From assembly GCA_964035575.1 (NCBI GenBank), contig OZ037862.1:744001-808000 (forward strand): a DNA stretch of 64,000 nt. Reading direction: 5' to 3'. The position numbers and the translations under genes were made by a program. Within the stretch, counting starts at the first letter, position 1, and the number at the start of each line of letters is the position of its first letter. Source of the stretch: Rhynchopus sp. YZ270_cl-10. Lineage: Eukaryota; Euglenozoa; Diplonemea; Diplonemida; Diplonemidae. Positions 32,664-44,485 of this stretch are shown here, piece by piece. The notes under the pieces are model-generated. The model was not told the origin of the DNA. It searched no databases and was given only the letters and a program-made list of their open reading frames with translations.

Positions 32664-34841
32664 ATGCGGCGGGGCCTTTGGGAATATTGTACCCGGGGTT
32701 CTCTTTGTATTCCGGGTTCTCATTCTGACCGCCTTTTCTCCTTTCAACGCCGGTTCTTATCATTAGCAAAGAGGCGGGCACGTCTGAAGGAGCGAGAGGA
32801 TGAAGTAAAGTTGTCCCTCCGTCCGGACCAAATCGCTGCCGTGACACCGTTTTTTCTGTTGATGCAGAAGCTTGGAGTGCCCACCGCTCATTATGTCGGC
32901 TCATTTCGACGTTTAAAAAGGATGTACCGACGTTACCAAGAAGACATTCCTGATCTTGACTTTAACAGCGTAATCCCATACATCATTGCAAAGGAATGGG
33001 TTGCGTCTGAACACGGCAAACACCTTTCGTACCACGAAGCGGATGTGGTGACACCCCTTGACGCAAATCAGTCGGTTACCTCCACCTTTCGCCCTACTGT
33101 CGTTGCACTTCTTGGCCATGTTGATCATGGGAAGACAACGCTGTTGGATGCTTGGCTTCAATCACATCAGACCGAAAATGAGCCTGGTGAAATAACACAA
33201 AGCATTCGGGCCTACAATATACGGGTTGATCGATCAGGGTGGGGGGTGGGGGAGCATGATAGGGTAACAGTGATTGATACTCCGGGGCATGTGCTGTTCT
33301 CGGATATGCGACAAAATGGAGCGTTGATCTGTGACGTCGTGGTGCTGGTGATCGATATCAACATTGGGGTTTGCAAGCAAACCAAAGAAGCGATTTCGTT
33401 AGCATTAGAGCTTGACCGCCCTATCATCGTTGCCCTCAATAAGGTTGATGTTGCCGCACCAGATGCCCTCAGAGGTATCCTACAGAACATTAAACACCGT
33501 CTTGAAGGCTTAGGTGTTTTCATCGAAGTACGTACCGAAGCCACAGCGGGAAAGGGATTGCCTAGAGAAGGAGTGTCTCCAGCAATCCCGGTGTCGGGGT
33601 TGAAAAGGATTCAAACAGAGTTGATTTTGAAAGAAATTCTTTTGCATAAACAGTATGTACCGAAAGGAGGGGAACGACAGACTGCGGTTATTGTAGACGC
33701 ATCGCATAATGTTGATGTGAAAACCGACAAAAAATTTGCCGAAATGTCTCTACCTGATGATGATATCACCGCTGCCTTCTCCCCGCTTATGACCAAAGAA
33801 ATACTTTTTAGTCCAACCCCAGTATCGGATGCAATTCCACAGTATTCAGAGAGTGACGCTACTTTATCGTGCATCTGCCGTTCTGGGGTTTTTACTGCAG
33901 AATCTCCGACCACATGGCTTGCGGGAAGAGGTTCGTGGGGGACTACTGCAGGGGTGTTTGATGAGTGGGGAAATTCGGTAAATGTGGTGCATGCCGGAGA
34001 AGCCTTTCAGATTAAAGGATTGCACGGTGATGTGTTGCCAGGGTTAGGTTCTCATTTGATTGCGGTGAGCACCTCGTCTGAGGCGAGAGGGGTGATTCAA
34101 CATCGGAAGCATGTGACCAACTTTTTGCGTGGTGGAGGAGACCCCAGTCTTCTCACCCCATCTCGCTCTAGCAATTCTTATTATTGGCTTCAAGCTGCGG
34201 TTGTACGTGATGACGCGGAAAGCGCAGAGAATGATGATGAGCTTTCTCATATACAACTTCATATGCGTGGCCTGCTTTGCCCTTCGTGGGAGAAGAGTAT
34301 GGTTTGTGCCAAACCAAACTGCACTCTAGGTCATCCAAAGGATATGCACATTGAGCCGCCCCAGGTTTTGCATATTTTTCTTTGCGCAGATACTGAAGGC
34401 AGTCATAAAATGTTGAAAAAGCTGGTGGGCCGCATATCAGATCGTGCTGTACGGATCGAAGTCGTGCGGGACATGATAGGGGCACCTACGTTAGAGGATT
34501 TGGGGGTAGCGACGGCGGTAGAGTCTTATGGGGTAGTGTGCTTCCTCTTCAGGCAGGCCTTGCCAAGGCATTTGGTGGCATTGGTGGTAACACAGAAGGT
34601 GGATGTGTATGAGTTGGATGTCTTTGCTGATGTTGCGCAGCGTCTTCTCGAGCTTGGTCGTGAAAAACGTTCCACCTGGCTCACCCAGCAACAGCAACGT
34701 TGGGAAAAGTACGCAACCCCAAAGAGAAAGCGGAGAAAGGCCCCAGACGCTGACAAACGCCTCCAGGATCTCTTTACAGACGACGCCCAGGGGGCAGCCT
34801 TGCAAGAGGTTGTGAGGGGGAAAGAGAGAGAGGGAATCTAA
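32664..34841 (+). CDS. MTIF2: Mitochondrial translation initiation factor IF-2, with CCCH motif and no C2 domain
   Basis: A single 725-residue frame from ATG 32664. The basic N-terminus (MRRGLWEYCTRG...FQRRFLSLAKRR) suits mitochondrial import. The G domain has GHVDHGKT (151-158), GEITQS, DTPGH, NKVD and a divergent SG(L)K G5 motif. IF2 delivers initiator tRNA to the mitochondrial small subunit and promotes subunit joining with GTP. Domain II is present, and domain III is marked by VLHIFLCADTEGSHKMLKKL and VRIEVVRDMIGAPTLEDLGV. Two oddities: C539-x8-C548-x4-C553-x3-H557 forms a CCCH-finger pattern just before domain III, and the protein ends in a basic tail about 100 residues after it, so the usual C-terminal C2 domain that binds formylmethionyl-tRNA is not visible. 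Confidence 0.85.
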   Translation: MRRGLWEYCTRGSLCIPGSHSDRLFSFQRRFLSLAKRRARLKEREDEVKLSLRPDQIAAVTPFFLLMQKLGVPTAHYVGSFRRLKRMYRRYQEDIPDLDFNSVIPYIIAKEWVASEHGKHLSYHEADVVTPLDANQSVTSTFRPTVVALLGHVDHGKTTLLDAWLQSHQTENEPGEITQSIRAYNIRVDRSGWGVGEHDRVTVIDTPGHVLFSDMRQNGALICDVVVLVIDINIGVCKQTKEAISLALELDRPIIVALNKVDVAAPDALRGILQNIKHRLEGLGVFIEVRTEATAGKGLPREGVSPAIPVSGLKRIQTELILKEILLHKQYVPKGGERQTAVIVDASHNVDVKTDKKFAEMSLPDDDITAAFSPLMTKEILFSPTPVSDAIPQYSESDATLSCICRSGVFTAESPTTWLAGRGSWGTTAGVFDEWGNSVNVVHAGEAFQIKGLHGDVLPGLGSHLIAVSTSSEARGVIQHRKHVTNFLRGGGDPSLLTPSRSSNSYYWLQAAVVRDDAESAENDDELSHIQLHMRGLLCPSWEKSMVCAKPNCTLGHPKDMHIEPPQVLHIFLCADTEGSHKMLKKLVGRISDRAVRIEVVRDMIGAPTLEDLGVATAVESYGVVCFLFRQALPRHLVALVVTQKVDVYELDVFADVAQRLLELGREKRSTWLTQQQQRWEKYATPKRKRRKAPDADKRLQDLFTDDAQGAALQEVVRGKEREGI
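34278..34334 (+). other. CCCH zinc-finger-like motif inside mtIF2
   Basis: The codons give CPSWEKSMVC-AKPN-CTLGH, that is C-x8-C-x4-C-x3-H, the spacing of CCCH fingers. Such a motif is not part of bacterial or animal IF2. Confidence 0.55.
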
Positions 34842-35241
34842 TCGATTGTACTTTGATGTATCGCATTTTTTTTTGAGAGAAACTTTTCTCTTTTTTTTGG
34901 AAGAAGTATGGTGCAATAGGGACACATTCATATTAAAAGCATTTCTGTGGTAGGTGACTCCACTCGAATGGAGCAATGAGCCTCGCGACATGCCGTGTAT
35001 CTAGCTCGCGGTTGACTTCAAATTATGCACAATGGCCTTCCTCGCCAAGCAGACCTTAAACATCCACGAGCGTGGGTTCTCAAAAAAATATGCGTTGATC
35101 AAAGACCCTTTTTACCTCTTTTTCTCTTCTTTAACCTCTCATCCCCCCATCCCTCCCCCCTCCCCTACCACCGATCCAATCACAGGGAGATAGCATTTTT
35201 TTCTCTCCTTTGGATGCACCTTTTGTATTCTTGATTAAAAA
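34842..35241. other. Intergenic, nothing distinctive
   Basis: 400 nt of T-rich 3' and 5' flank. The only signal is a probable leader acceptor CACAG at 35181-35185 before the next ATG. Confidence 0.7.
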
Positions 35242-38200
35242 ATGGTGAAGGACCGCAGCCCGTCTTTGGCGCAGCTGACGGGGGATTTACACAAGGCGGT
35301 AGGACGTTTTGATAAGGCCCTTGATGAGGTGGACCGACGTCATGAGGTCAACCGCGAGACGGGTCTGTCGGAATGGGTGTCACGCAGTCTTTTGCTTGTA
35401 ATGCGGTGGCTGGGGACACCTACTGAAGCTGCTGTGCATTTTTCGCCAGACTCTTTGTGGTTGGAGTCGGGTAATTCGTCACCACCACGCGCTGCGGTGG
35501 CAAGAGCGCTTGCAGAGCTTCCCATTTTGTTGAGCCATTTACTCGAAAAACTGAAGGGCGTGCTTGCGACTGAGGTGCTCTGTATGGCGGAGGACCGCAA
35601 AAAGCGGGTCATCGATTATACTGCACGGATAGGGGTCTGCGCACAGCTGTACGCACACAACCAGGCAACCTTGGAGCTTGCTGTGTACCGTGTTGTCCAC
35701 GCGATCCACCTCATCCGCCGCGAGCATATGTACCGGATGTCTCAGGTCCACCCAAGCTTTGCAGTCATCGGCAACGAAACCGCCTCGTGGATGAACGCAC
35801 CTCGCGCCTCCAACTTCGACCTTCCCGTCTCTCTCCTATGGGACGCACCCCCTGCAGCGTCTGGAACTCTCCGGAATTTAGAGATACCATGTACACATAA
35901 GTTGGAACCTCTTACAGGCGCGTCGTCGCGAGACATTACCTTGGCAATTTTTGCGCAGGTCGGCTGTGGTGACGGTGTGGACCAAGAAGAAGAGGATCAA
36001 TGGGAAAGCTTCACAGCGCGGGTATGTGTCAGTGTCGCACGCTCTGCGCGAACGGCCTATGAAGGTCTGCGTCTTACCCTGTCTGCGTTTACCCCTGGAT
36101 GTGAACTGCGTGCGGTGCGGACCACTGTTGCGGAGGATATTGAAGAGGTCTGGGGGGACACCGAGGTGTCGGTTATGCTTCCTACCATTGAGCCTGCACA
36201 TCAATTTGACCTTCTTGTGTTGGGGAATATGCGGAGTGTGGGGTTGGTTGAGATTGTTTTCCACATTGGTGCAGCTCCGTGGACACGTGAAGACCACAAA
36301 CGGCTGCGTTTGTGTATTGCGGAATGCGCTGGGGTTGAGGTGGAAATGCTTCGCTTTGCCGAAGTGGGTGAGGTTGATGAGGACGGCTGTGCAGGAGTCC
36401 TCTGCGCCTTCCCCGACCACCCAAAACCACGCACCGCACAAAGCACGCTTCTCGACATCCTCTCCGAAGCTGCAGACAACGGAATACCTTACCGCGTCAA
36501 ATTCTACGGCGCCGCACAACCTACCAACCCAGACCTCGGATGCCACCTTCGGTTCCGTTTCGAATCGACAGAAGGGATGGAGGCGATGGACAAATCCCGG
36601 TCCGTTATGTTCAACGAGACGAAAGACGTTGGTGACACTTTGGTAACAGAAACTTGCCTAGCGGAGCGTTGGGGGCTGCATTCTGCGAGGGTACGGGAAG
36701 AGGTGTTTCGACAGAATTTATGCACACTGTTGGAGAGGGCTGCAGCAGACGAGGCTGGGATAGATCTGGACGGGAGCTTGAAGTGGCAGCGTGAGCTGGC
36801 AAAGACATTGACGTCTCCCCTCTATGACCATCCTCTCAGTGAGCTGCGACAGACCCCTCTTGTTCGCGAGCTCCTCTGGGTGGCGTTGGGCAACGAAACC
36901 GCGTGCAACGACCCCAACGAGCGTGACAGCATCATCGCCTCACTCCGTGCACAGCGCAACATCCCCAACGAAGCACCCCTAGACGAAGCATCACGCTGCA
37001 GGCACGGTCTCTATGCAGTCTCCAGCTCGGCAGATGCGAACAGACTGCATACAGCGCGTTTGCTTGTCAACGATGAGGTATGTAGTGAGAGGAATTGGAG
37101 GGGGTTTTGGTGATCTTTCGATCAATATGTGGAGTGGATTGAAGAGACTTTTTGAATATTTAGTGTGTCAAAATAGAGATTGCATTGATGTGGGAATATG
37201 TTGCTGTACTAGCCTTTTAACAAAAAAAATGAAACCACGTCACACAGTTGCAACGCATGGGGCGGTACATCGAAACAGTAGGGGTCGACCTGGGTGCGAA
37301 AGAGATGGTAGCAGAGGAGGTATGTTCCGCAGTGTTGCTCCTGTCCCCCATTTGTAAGCTGCGGCCTCGGTGTTGCATTACCCCTGTATGGAACCTCAGA
37401 GTCATGTGATAGTCAGTTGTGGCTGCTGTACAAAGTCTTCAGTAAGGTGGATGCCGATATATGTTAGCCGTTCTTCGCCTTCACCCAAACCCCCTCCACA
37501 CAGGAACAAGAGCGGGGCTTCCTCCTGCAACGCGAAGAGGAGTCGCGGGCGGGTCTGCACAAGGTGCACCGGCGTCTTCCGATGCCGCGTCCGAAGGTGG
37601 CAGGGAGTCCGGTGACACGCAGGCACACCCGGCGTGCTGATGTGTCGTCGCCTTTGGATAAGTCAACGCCGACACGTAGTGCTCGCCGCCCTGCTCCCAA
37701 GACAGACAAGAAGAAGCCAGTAGTCAGCCCAGCACGCTCCCCCACTCCCATTTGGGCACGGTATTCGCAACCTGTGCACCAGCAGGCAAAGGCACCGGTG
37801 GCCACACCTCGGCAGTCGGGACGGACATTGACGCGAAGTAGCAGCACCGGGCGGGCTGTGACACGTACAACAAGCACATCGTCGCGTGGTACGCATGCAC
37901 CCTCGACGCATGCACCTTCCGCTCGTCCCCGCTCTTCAAGCCGTGGGGCACGCAAGGTGAGGGAGAGCAGCGGGCCACGCAGAGGCAGGTCGCCGTCGCC
38001 ACCCACCACACCGCTGACAGTGCTGACGATAGACCGCTGTGCGGACAACCACACCCCTAGGGGGCGTGGTGTGAAGACGCGTACACGGCATGCGCAGTCG
38101 CCGCATTCGGCAAGCTCGACACCCGCGTCGCTGTCGCCCGCCTGCTCGGACAGCTACTCACGGACGAACACCGCAAGCACGACAGCAACCATCCCGGTCT

Positions 38201-38906
38201 CGATCCCACGTCTGCAGTACGCAGGCGGGCGCCTCTCGGTCTCGCCTAACACGCCACCACGCCAGATCGTCGCGCCCTTCGCCATCGGACAGCGTGTCTG
38301 CGTGAAGTGCGGCACCGACATCGTACGCGAGATCCTCATCTCTGCACACATCCCCTGGCGCGCCACCCTCGAACGCTACGTCGGTGCACCAGGTGTCGTT
38401 ACATCCGTCAACATCGAGAAGCGCACAGTAGACATCGTGTTCGACCCCCAGTCAAACGTGCACACACACAACCCCGTGCAGGAGCACAATCCGTGGCCTT
38501 TCGGTGCAGTGCAGGAGGAGGCAACGTCGCCGGTATGTTACTCTTTCTGTCTTGCGTCCACCAGACACTTTTATCTCCATTGGGCTACTTTTTAGCTAAG
38601 CTCGACGCTTAGGTTTATCTTACCAACTTTTATATCTTTCATAAACTTTGATGTCGATATTTTCCACCAACATATCCATCCCACAGGTACCGTCTCGCCC
38701 ACTAAGGTTTGGACCATGTGTCGCCGACCCTCCGCCCGCAGTATGCACGACGCGGGTGAAAGTACAGCAGGTACGTAGCGCGCACTCCACATGACCACAA
38801 CCATCATCCCTGTCCCAAACCACAGAGCCGCCGTGCAGCGAGGCTTGCGGCACTGTACTCCTCCCCCGCCGCTGCACTGATTGTTGCTGCTGCAGCTGTC
38901 GTGTGA
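35242..38906 (+). CDS. Unknown 1033-residue protein with SH3-like domain and hydrophobic C-terminus
   Basis: Exons 35242-37077, 37248-37319, 37504-38532, 38687-38770 and 38826-38906 join in phase. The first 610 residues are a mixture of helices and strands without a motif I recognise; one stretch (RLRLCIAECAGVEVEMLRF) has the rhythm of SEA-like repeats. The middle is Arg/Ser/Pro/Thr-rich and probably disordered. Near residue 860, VAPFAIGQRVCVKCGTDIVR then LERYVGAPGVVTSV and RTVDIVF resemble an SH3-like beta barrel of the mind-bomb/HERC2 type. The last exon encodes ALYSSPAAALIVAAAAVV, a possible short tail anchor. Exon 4 contains an internal GTATGC (38740) that may be an alternative donor; its used donor GTACGT is atypical. 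No function is assigned. Confidence 0.7.
38596..38612 (+). repeat. CTAAGC/GCTTAG hairpin element in intron 3
   Basis: CTAAGC, loop TCGAC and GCTTAG, followed by GTTTATCTTACCAACTTTTA. It sits inside the 154-nt intron 38533-38686 of the unknown gene. Confidence 0.7.
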
Positions 38907-39303
38907 CCACCCTCGCACAGCCCACTCCGTGTACCAACTATAGTAAGTCCAGTAAGTTCCCCCCCAGCAGAAAGCTCACACTCTCCCCGCCTCTGCGGGG
39001 AGCCAAACATTCGCTCTAACCGAGAGGGGCTAAGTAATTAACCCCCTTTTCTTTTTGTACTCAAAACACAGTTTCTCCGGCGTTTTTCCACCCCAGCCAG
39101 CCCCCTCTTTGCCCAATGTTGTAAAAGTTGAAGATTTTTGTTTTGTTTTTGAGATTGCCCCTACCAACTGCCACCACATCTCCACACCTCCACCACACAG
39201 GCCACTATACACAAAAAGACTCTTTCCACTTGAGGGGAGCAGCATATCGGGGAGGGAGCCGGCCACTCCATACAGGGCCACGTAGCAAACCAGGGTTGCA
39301 AAG
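38907..39303. other. Intergenic, short spacer
   Basis: 397 nt. A degraded hairpin-family copy (ACCGAGAGGGGCTAAG) lies near 39015-39035, and a leader acceptor CACAG ends at 39200, about 100 nt before the AP-4 epsilon ATG. Nothing else is seen. Confidence 0.6.
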
Positions 39304-42300
39304 ATGGCCAAGTTTAACAAGAACCGTACCGGGAAGGAGCTTGGGAGCAAGCAGTTTTTCGAGCTGATCCGCTCGATAGGTGAGGCGAAGTCGAAGCAGG
39401 AGGAGGATAAGATTATAACAAAGGAGATTGCCGTGCTGAAGACGAAGATGGGCGAGAAGGACATCGACCTGCGTCAGATGAAGGAGTACGTGGTGCGTCT
39501 GCTGTACTGCGAGATGCTTGGCCACCAGGCCGAGTTCGGTTATATCCACTGCGTCAATCTAATCGCATCGCAAAATCTACTACACAAACGAACAGGGTAT
39601 TTAGCCGTGCAACTAACAATCTCACCCGACAACGAACTTCTCTACCTAATCGTCGCAGCCATCCAGAAGGATCTGATCTCAAACTCCTTCCTTGATGTGT
39701 GCTGTGCGCTGACTGCGGCAACAAAGCTGCTCAACCCAGAACTCATGCAGTGTGTGATCCAGGATGTGCAGAACTGCCTGACCAACCACACCCTGCCTAT
39801 TGTGCGGAAGAAGGCGATTATCTGCATTCACTCCTTCTGGAGAAAAAATGAGCTTGTTGTTGGGGATGTGAAGCAGTACCAGCAGGTGCTGTGCGACCGA
39901 GACCCTTGCGTGATGGCGTGCACGCTGCCGTTCCTCTACGACCTTTGCATATTGAAGCCTGAGGAGAACAAACATCTTGTCATCTCTTTTGTGTCTATTC
40001 TGAAGCAGATCTGCGAGAACTGTCTGTCCAAGGACTACGAGTACCCGCGCAACGGTGTACCTGCACCGTGGATCCAGATCAAGCTGTTGAAGCTGCTTGC
40101 TGTGCTGTGCCACGGCGACCCTGTCAAGAGCAAGGAGGCGGCACCGCAGCTGGCAGAGGTCATGAAGCGTTCCTTCACTGTCCCGAACATCGGCCACGCG
40201 GTTGTGTACGAATGCGTGAAGACCATCACCTGCCTGGAGTACGACAAGGACCTCATGGAGCGTGCGGCAGAGGCGATAGCTGTCTTCCTGCAATCCCCGA
40301 ACCCGAACTTGAAGTACCTCGGTATCACGTCGCTGTCGCGCATTGTACTGATAGAACCCAGCTACGCATCGCGCCACAAGGACGTCGTCATGGACTGCCT
40401 CGAGGACCACGACGAGACCATCAAGAGAAAGACACTCGACCTCCTCTACGCCATGACAACTGAAGAGAACGTCATCGTCATTGTCGGACGTCTCCTCAAG
40501 TTCCTTGCCGCTGCGCACGACCAGTACCTCAAGGCAGACTTGGTCTCGAACATCACAGAGCTTGCATACAACTTCTTGCCAACCATGGACTGGTACATCA
40601 CAACGATGAACCAGGTGATCAAGCTTGGGGAGCAGTACGTCGACAACCAGACCGTGCAGGGCATGCTCAAGATGATTGCAGAGGGCTCTGACGAGCTGGA
40701 TGAGGACGAAAACGAGAAGTTCCGTCTGAACTCTGTGGAGGTGTACTACTGTCTCCTCGACAGCCAGCAGCACCTGCCAGAGACACTCATCCAGATCATT
40801 GCCTGGGTCCTGGGGGAGTACGGCTTCATGTCGCAAACCTACACCGACAACGACATCATAGACAAGCTCTGCGATTTGCTCGAAAAAACGTACAAAGAGA
40901 CGGATACACGGGGCTACGTATGTTTCCATGTTTTGGTTCGATAACCCGCGGAGTGTCAGTGCCTGCGTCCCAGAGTCGTTTGCACCATCAACTTCACTTT
41001 GTTACTAGAAATCTGATGCCGACAGGCTTAGCAGAATAACTGCGTCTATTCCAAGAATTTACTCCAAAAAAAAAAAAAACACCTTTCCAACAGATCATTA
41101 CTTCGCTGATGAAGTTGACCGCACAGATGTCAGCAGTACCGGCACACGTCATCGAACTTGTGTCCGGATTCAAGTATGTTTTTTACCTGGTTATCGGGGA
41201 TGTGGATCTTCTTAGAGTTGAGCAGACCAAGGGATTGGCTACGCCTGGCTCACGCGCAGTCTGTGTTTCCCTCTCAATCTCATGGGCTCGAAATGTCACA
41301 TGTCAGTTCTTTTATTTGTTGTGAAAGGTCAATGTTATCAAATGAACAAATAAACAAATGAACAAATGAACACACGGCAACATCTCTTTCCTCTTCTGCA
41401 GGGTTGCGTCGAGTCTTGCACTCCAACAGCGTTGCTACGAATTCTTAGAGCTTTCCAACCACCCTGGGCTGATGTCCGAAGCACTCCCGCTTGACGGCTG
41501 CTGCGAAGATCTCACAGTGGACCCTGGTATGCACTTTGCCCATGCGGTACGTTTAAACCACACACCTACACAGCTCTCTCGTTCTTGGACGGTGTTGTGG
41601 AGCAGGCACTGAAGGAGGGTGCAAAACGGTACATCCCGAAGGACGAGGAGTTCGCTGCGCAGAAGATTGATGCAGTATGCACACCACAAAACCACAAAAC
41701 CGCAAAACCACTAACCACCCACCCCACAGCCTCTGAAGATGAAGAACACTGCACAGTTCCAGCAGCCGGGTGGGGCGGAGGTGGAAGAACTTCCTGCAGA
41801 GTCGGAGGAAGTGACGCTGAACGTGAAGGAGGACGTGTGGCGGTCGGACATGCTTGCGCCGACAATGGCAGACGACGCACCCCGGCAGGAGACTACACAG
41901 GAGGACGGCGACCTGGACGATGAGGACTACGACCAGCAGCAGAGCCCCACGGCAGACCCGATGGGACACGACTCGCCGCCCGTCAAGACGAAGAAGAAGA
42001 AGACACACAACGAGAAGCTTGCAGACCTGCTCTTCTCAGGGGGCGGCACCGGCAAGAAGCCGAAGAAGTCCAAGAAGGTATGCGTTATCCCGACTACAGA
42101 CACATCCCTGGCCAAAGCACCGCACCACTCAACCATTCCATGAATTCAATCTTCTTTTTTGGTCATTGTACCAATGCACGGTCACGAGAGGGCTTTGTAT
42201 TTCAAATCAACTTTTTTTTTTCACACAGGAGAAGAAGAGCAAAAAGGAGCTCGGTGAATCGGTGGGTGGCGACTCTGCAGACATGCTTGGAAGCCCCATG

Positions 42301-42893
42301 GGCGCACAGTCGGTGTCCCCTGTCCAGACCCTGCAGTCGCAGTTCACCCCCGTCACCATGGCTGAGGTGGGCAACTTCGAGCAGATGTGGGGTGCGCACC
42401 CACAGGAAGTCAACGGAGTGGTGCAGCTCCCTGTCCCGAACATCGACCTTGATGAGCTGGCGAAGAGGATACAGGACGTCAGCAACATCGGCAAGGTATG
42501 GCATCTTTAGCCAACCCCCATTCCAACTATTATCCACTAACCGCTTTGACAACTAAGGCTTAGCCAACTTTCTCATTTATCTGATCTTTCTACCTAACGC
42601 AGGGTTTGGGAAAAACCCCTTACCCCAAAAGTATATTAGTCATCACCAAATTCTTTGATTAGCAACGAGAAAAAGAAAAAGAAAAAGAGAAAAAAACACA
42701 CACAACCATTACACAGGTGCAAACCATCGGGCGGGAGTTCATCGCTGCGGCAAGACACCAAACGGGTCTGGTGCTGTGCTATTTCTGCATCGCCACGACA
42801 CCAACAGACCACCTTCAGATGAAGATCCGCACCGTCTCCGCCGAACTGTCGGAAGCTGTGAACCAACATCTCCAACGCACCATCCTCCCATGA
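39304..42893 (+). CDS. AP4E1: AP-4 adaptor complex epsilon subunit
   Basis: Seven exons (39304-40917, 41094-41173, 41402-41526, 41574-41674, 41730-42077, 42229-42495, 42717-42893) give 903 residues. AP-4 forms clathrin-independent coats at the trans-Golgi network. The trunk matches the epsilon large chain closely: SKQFFELIRSIGEAKSKQEE, then MKEYVVRLLYCEMLGHQAEF and LLHKRTGYLAVQL. The exon 3-4 junction restores LTVDPALSFLDGVVEQAL, a family-conserved stretch, which confirms 47- and 55-nt introns. A Lys-rich hinge (KKKKTHNEKLADLLFSGGG) leads to a C-terminal appendage. The appendage has the expected IGREFIAAARHQTGLVLCYF region. Introns 5 and 6 contain dispersed repeats. Confidence 0.93.
42172..42220 (+). 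repeat. CACGAGAGGGC-family repeat, copy c, at an intron 3' end
   Basis: CACGGTCACGAGAGGGCTTT then GTATTTCAAATCAACTTT runs directly into the TTTTCACACAG acceptor of AP-4 epsilon intron 5, so the element supplies the polypyrimidine tract. Confidence 0.75.
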
Positions 42894-44454
42894 GATCTGA
42901 CGGGGTTTGGGGGTGGGGAGGATGATAGGGTTCGGGAAGTGACGCCTCTTGCTTAAGTTTCAGTACCATATATTCTGTTTTATTGGAAAAAAAATGACCC
43001 ATTTGTCAAATTTCTTGAGAAAAGGGAGAGAAGACTACGGGGGGAGGGAGAGATGTTGTGCAACGTTTTTTTATTTTCAGAAAATAAAACGATCTGTTGT
43101 GGGTAGGGGGGTGGGTTGGGTACGGGCGTGTTTTATTTTTCCCTTCTGAACGTAAGCTCTCCTCGTCAGTGGATGTGTGTATCTATTCTTTCAAAGCTTA
43201 AGTCACAGCAACGCGTTATTGTTTATTTATTTTTGGCAACCTCCCACAATAAGCTAGTGAAGTGTCAACGTGGTTTGCGCTGTTAAGACATCGGGCACGT
43301 TGAGCGACTTCGTCATTCCAAAAAAAAAAAGTAGAGTGCAAAACCCATCTCTGGGTGAGTGTCGATACAACAAGAAGCATCGATGGCTATATTTTTTAGC
43401 ACTTTTTTTTAAATCTTTTGTTTGGTAAACATTGTGTTGTGCACGAGAGGCACATCCATTGTACAGGTTTTCTTTGGTCTACCCAACTACCTACAAAGCG
43501 TAGCTTAAAGGAGAAAGAAGTTCCTCAGATATGGTCGCCAATCACCCCCTCCAACAGGGTAATTGAGCAATCAACAAGAACAGGCCCTTTTTTTCCCTTT
43601 TACAAAGTTATAACTCAACCGGTCAAAACCATTACAAAAAAGTCAGACTCAAGGAGCTCTCTCAGCAGTGCTTAGTATGTCAGACCAGGTTCAGTTTTGA
43701 AGGTTGGGAAGTTAAGTGACTAGACCACGAATTGCAAAAACAAACAAAACAACAAAAAAAAGTATTTACATCGCAATGCTGTCTTTCCCCCACAAATACT
43801 TCCTCTCTTGTCTTTTTTTTCTGTGTGTTTTTTTTTTTGGTTTTTTTTGGGGGGCTGCGTCCAATATTTTAATGGGCATGAGATGAGATGCGTACAAAAA
43901 AAAAAAAAATGACCACGTACGAGACAACGATATTAAATATATCGAGTCCAGCAAAAAGGGGGGGGGAAAGGTGTATGATTTTTTGCTTGTTCATTCAATC
44001 AAAGTCAAAACAAATGACAGTATTTGGCCTAGAGTCCAAGGAGTAAAGCATTGTTCAAGAGCAACGAGATGAGAGAATGTGTGTTCTTTATTTTGTGGAG
44101 GGGAAAAACACACATGGTTGTTTGCCTTGAACATTTTTTTTTTTGTGCGGTACAATGGATACAGTGTACACCATTTCTCTTTTTTTATATATTAGATTTC
44201 TTTCTTGTGGTTTTCCACCTTTTCTTGAGGCCAGACGCATCCTCAGGTTGTCCTGCAACCAAGCTTTCAAATCGAGACAAAAAGCTGTTATGGGTGGAGG
44301 TTCACATGCAAAGTGGAGGTTGCAAGTCGACTGCTACGCTCTTTTTTTCAACATTTCCCCCCCGAAAATTTGGTGCGCAATTTAGGCAAGCCACACCAAA
44401 ACAAACAAAAAACCTCCCAAAAAAAGCCATTTTTCAGAACGAAAACGAGAATCT

Positions 44455-44485
<31 letters not shown>

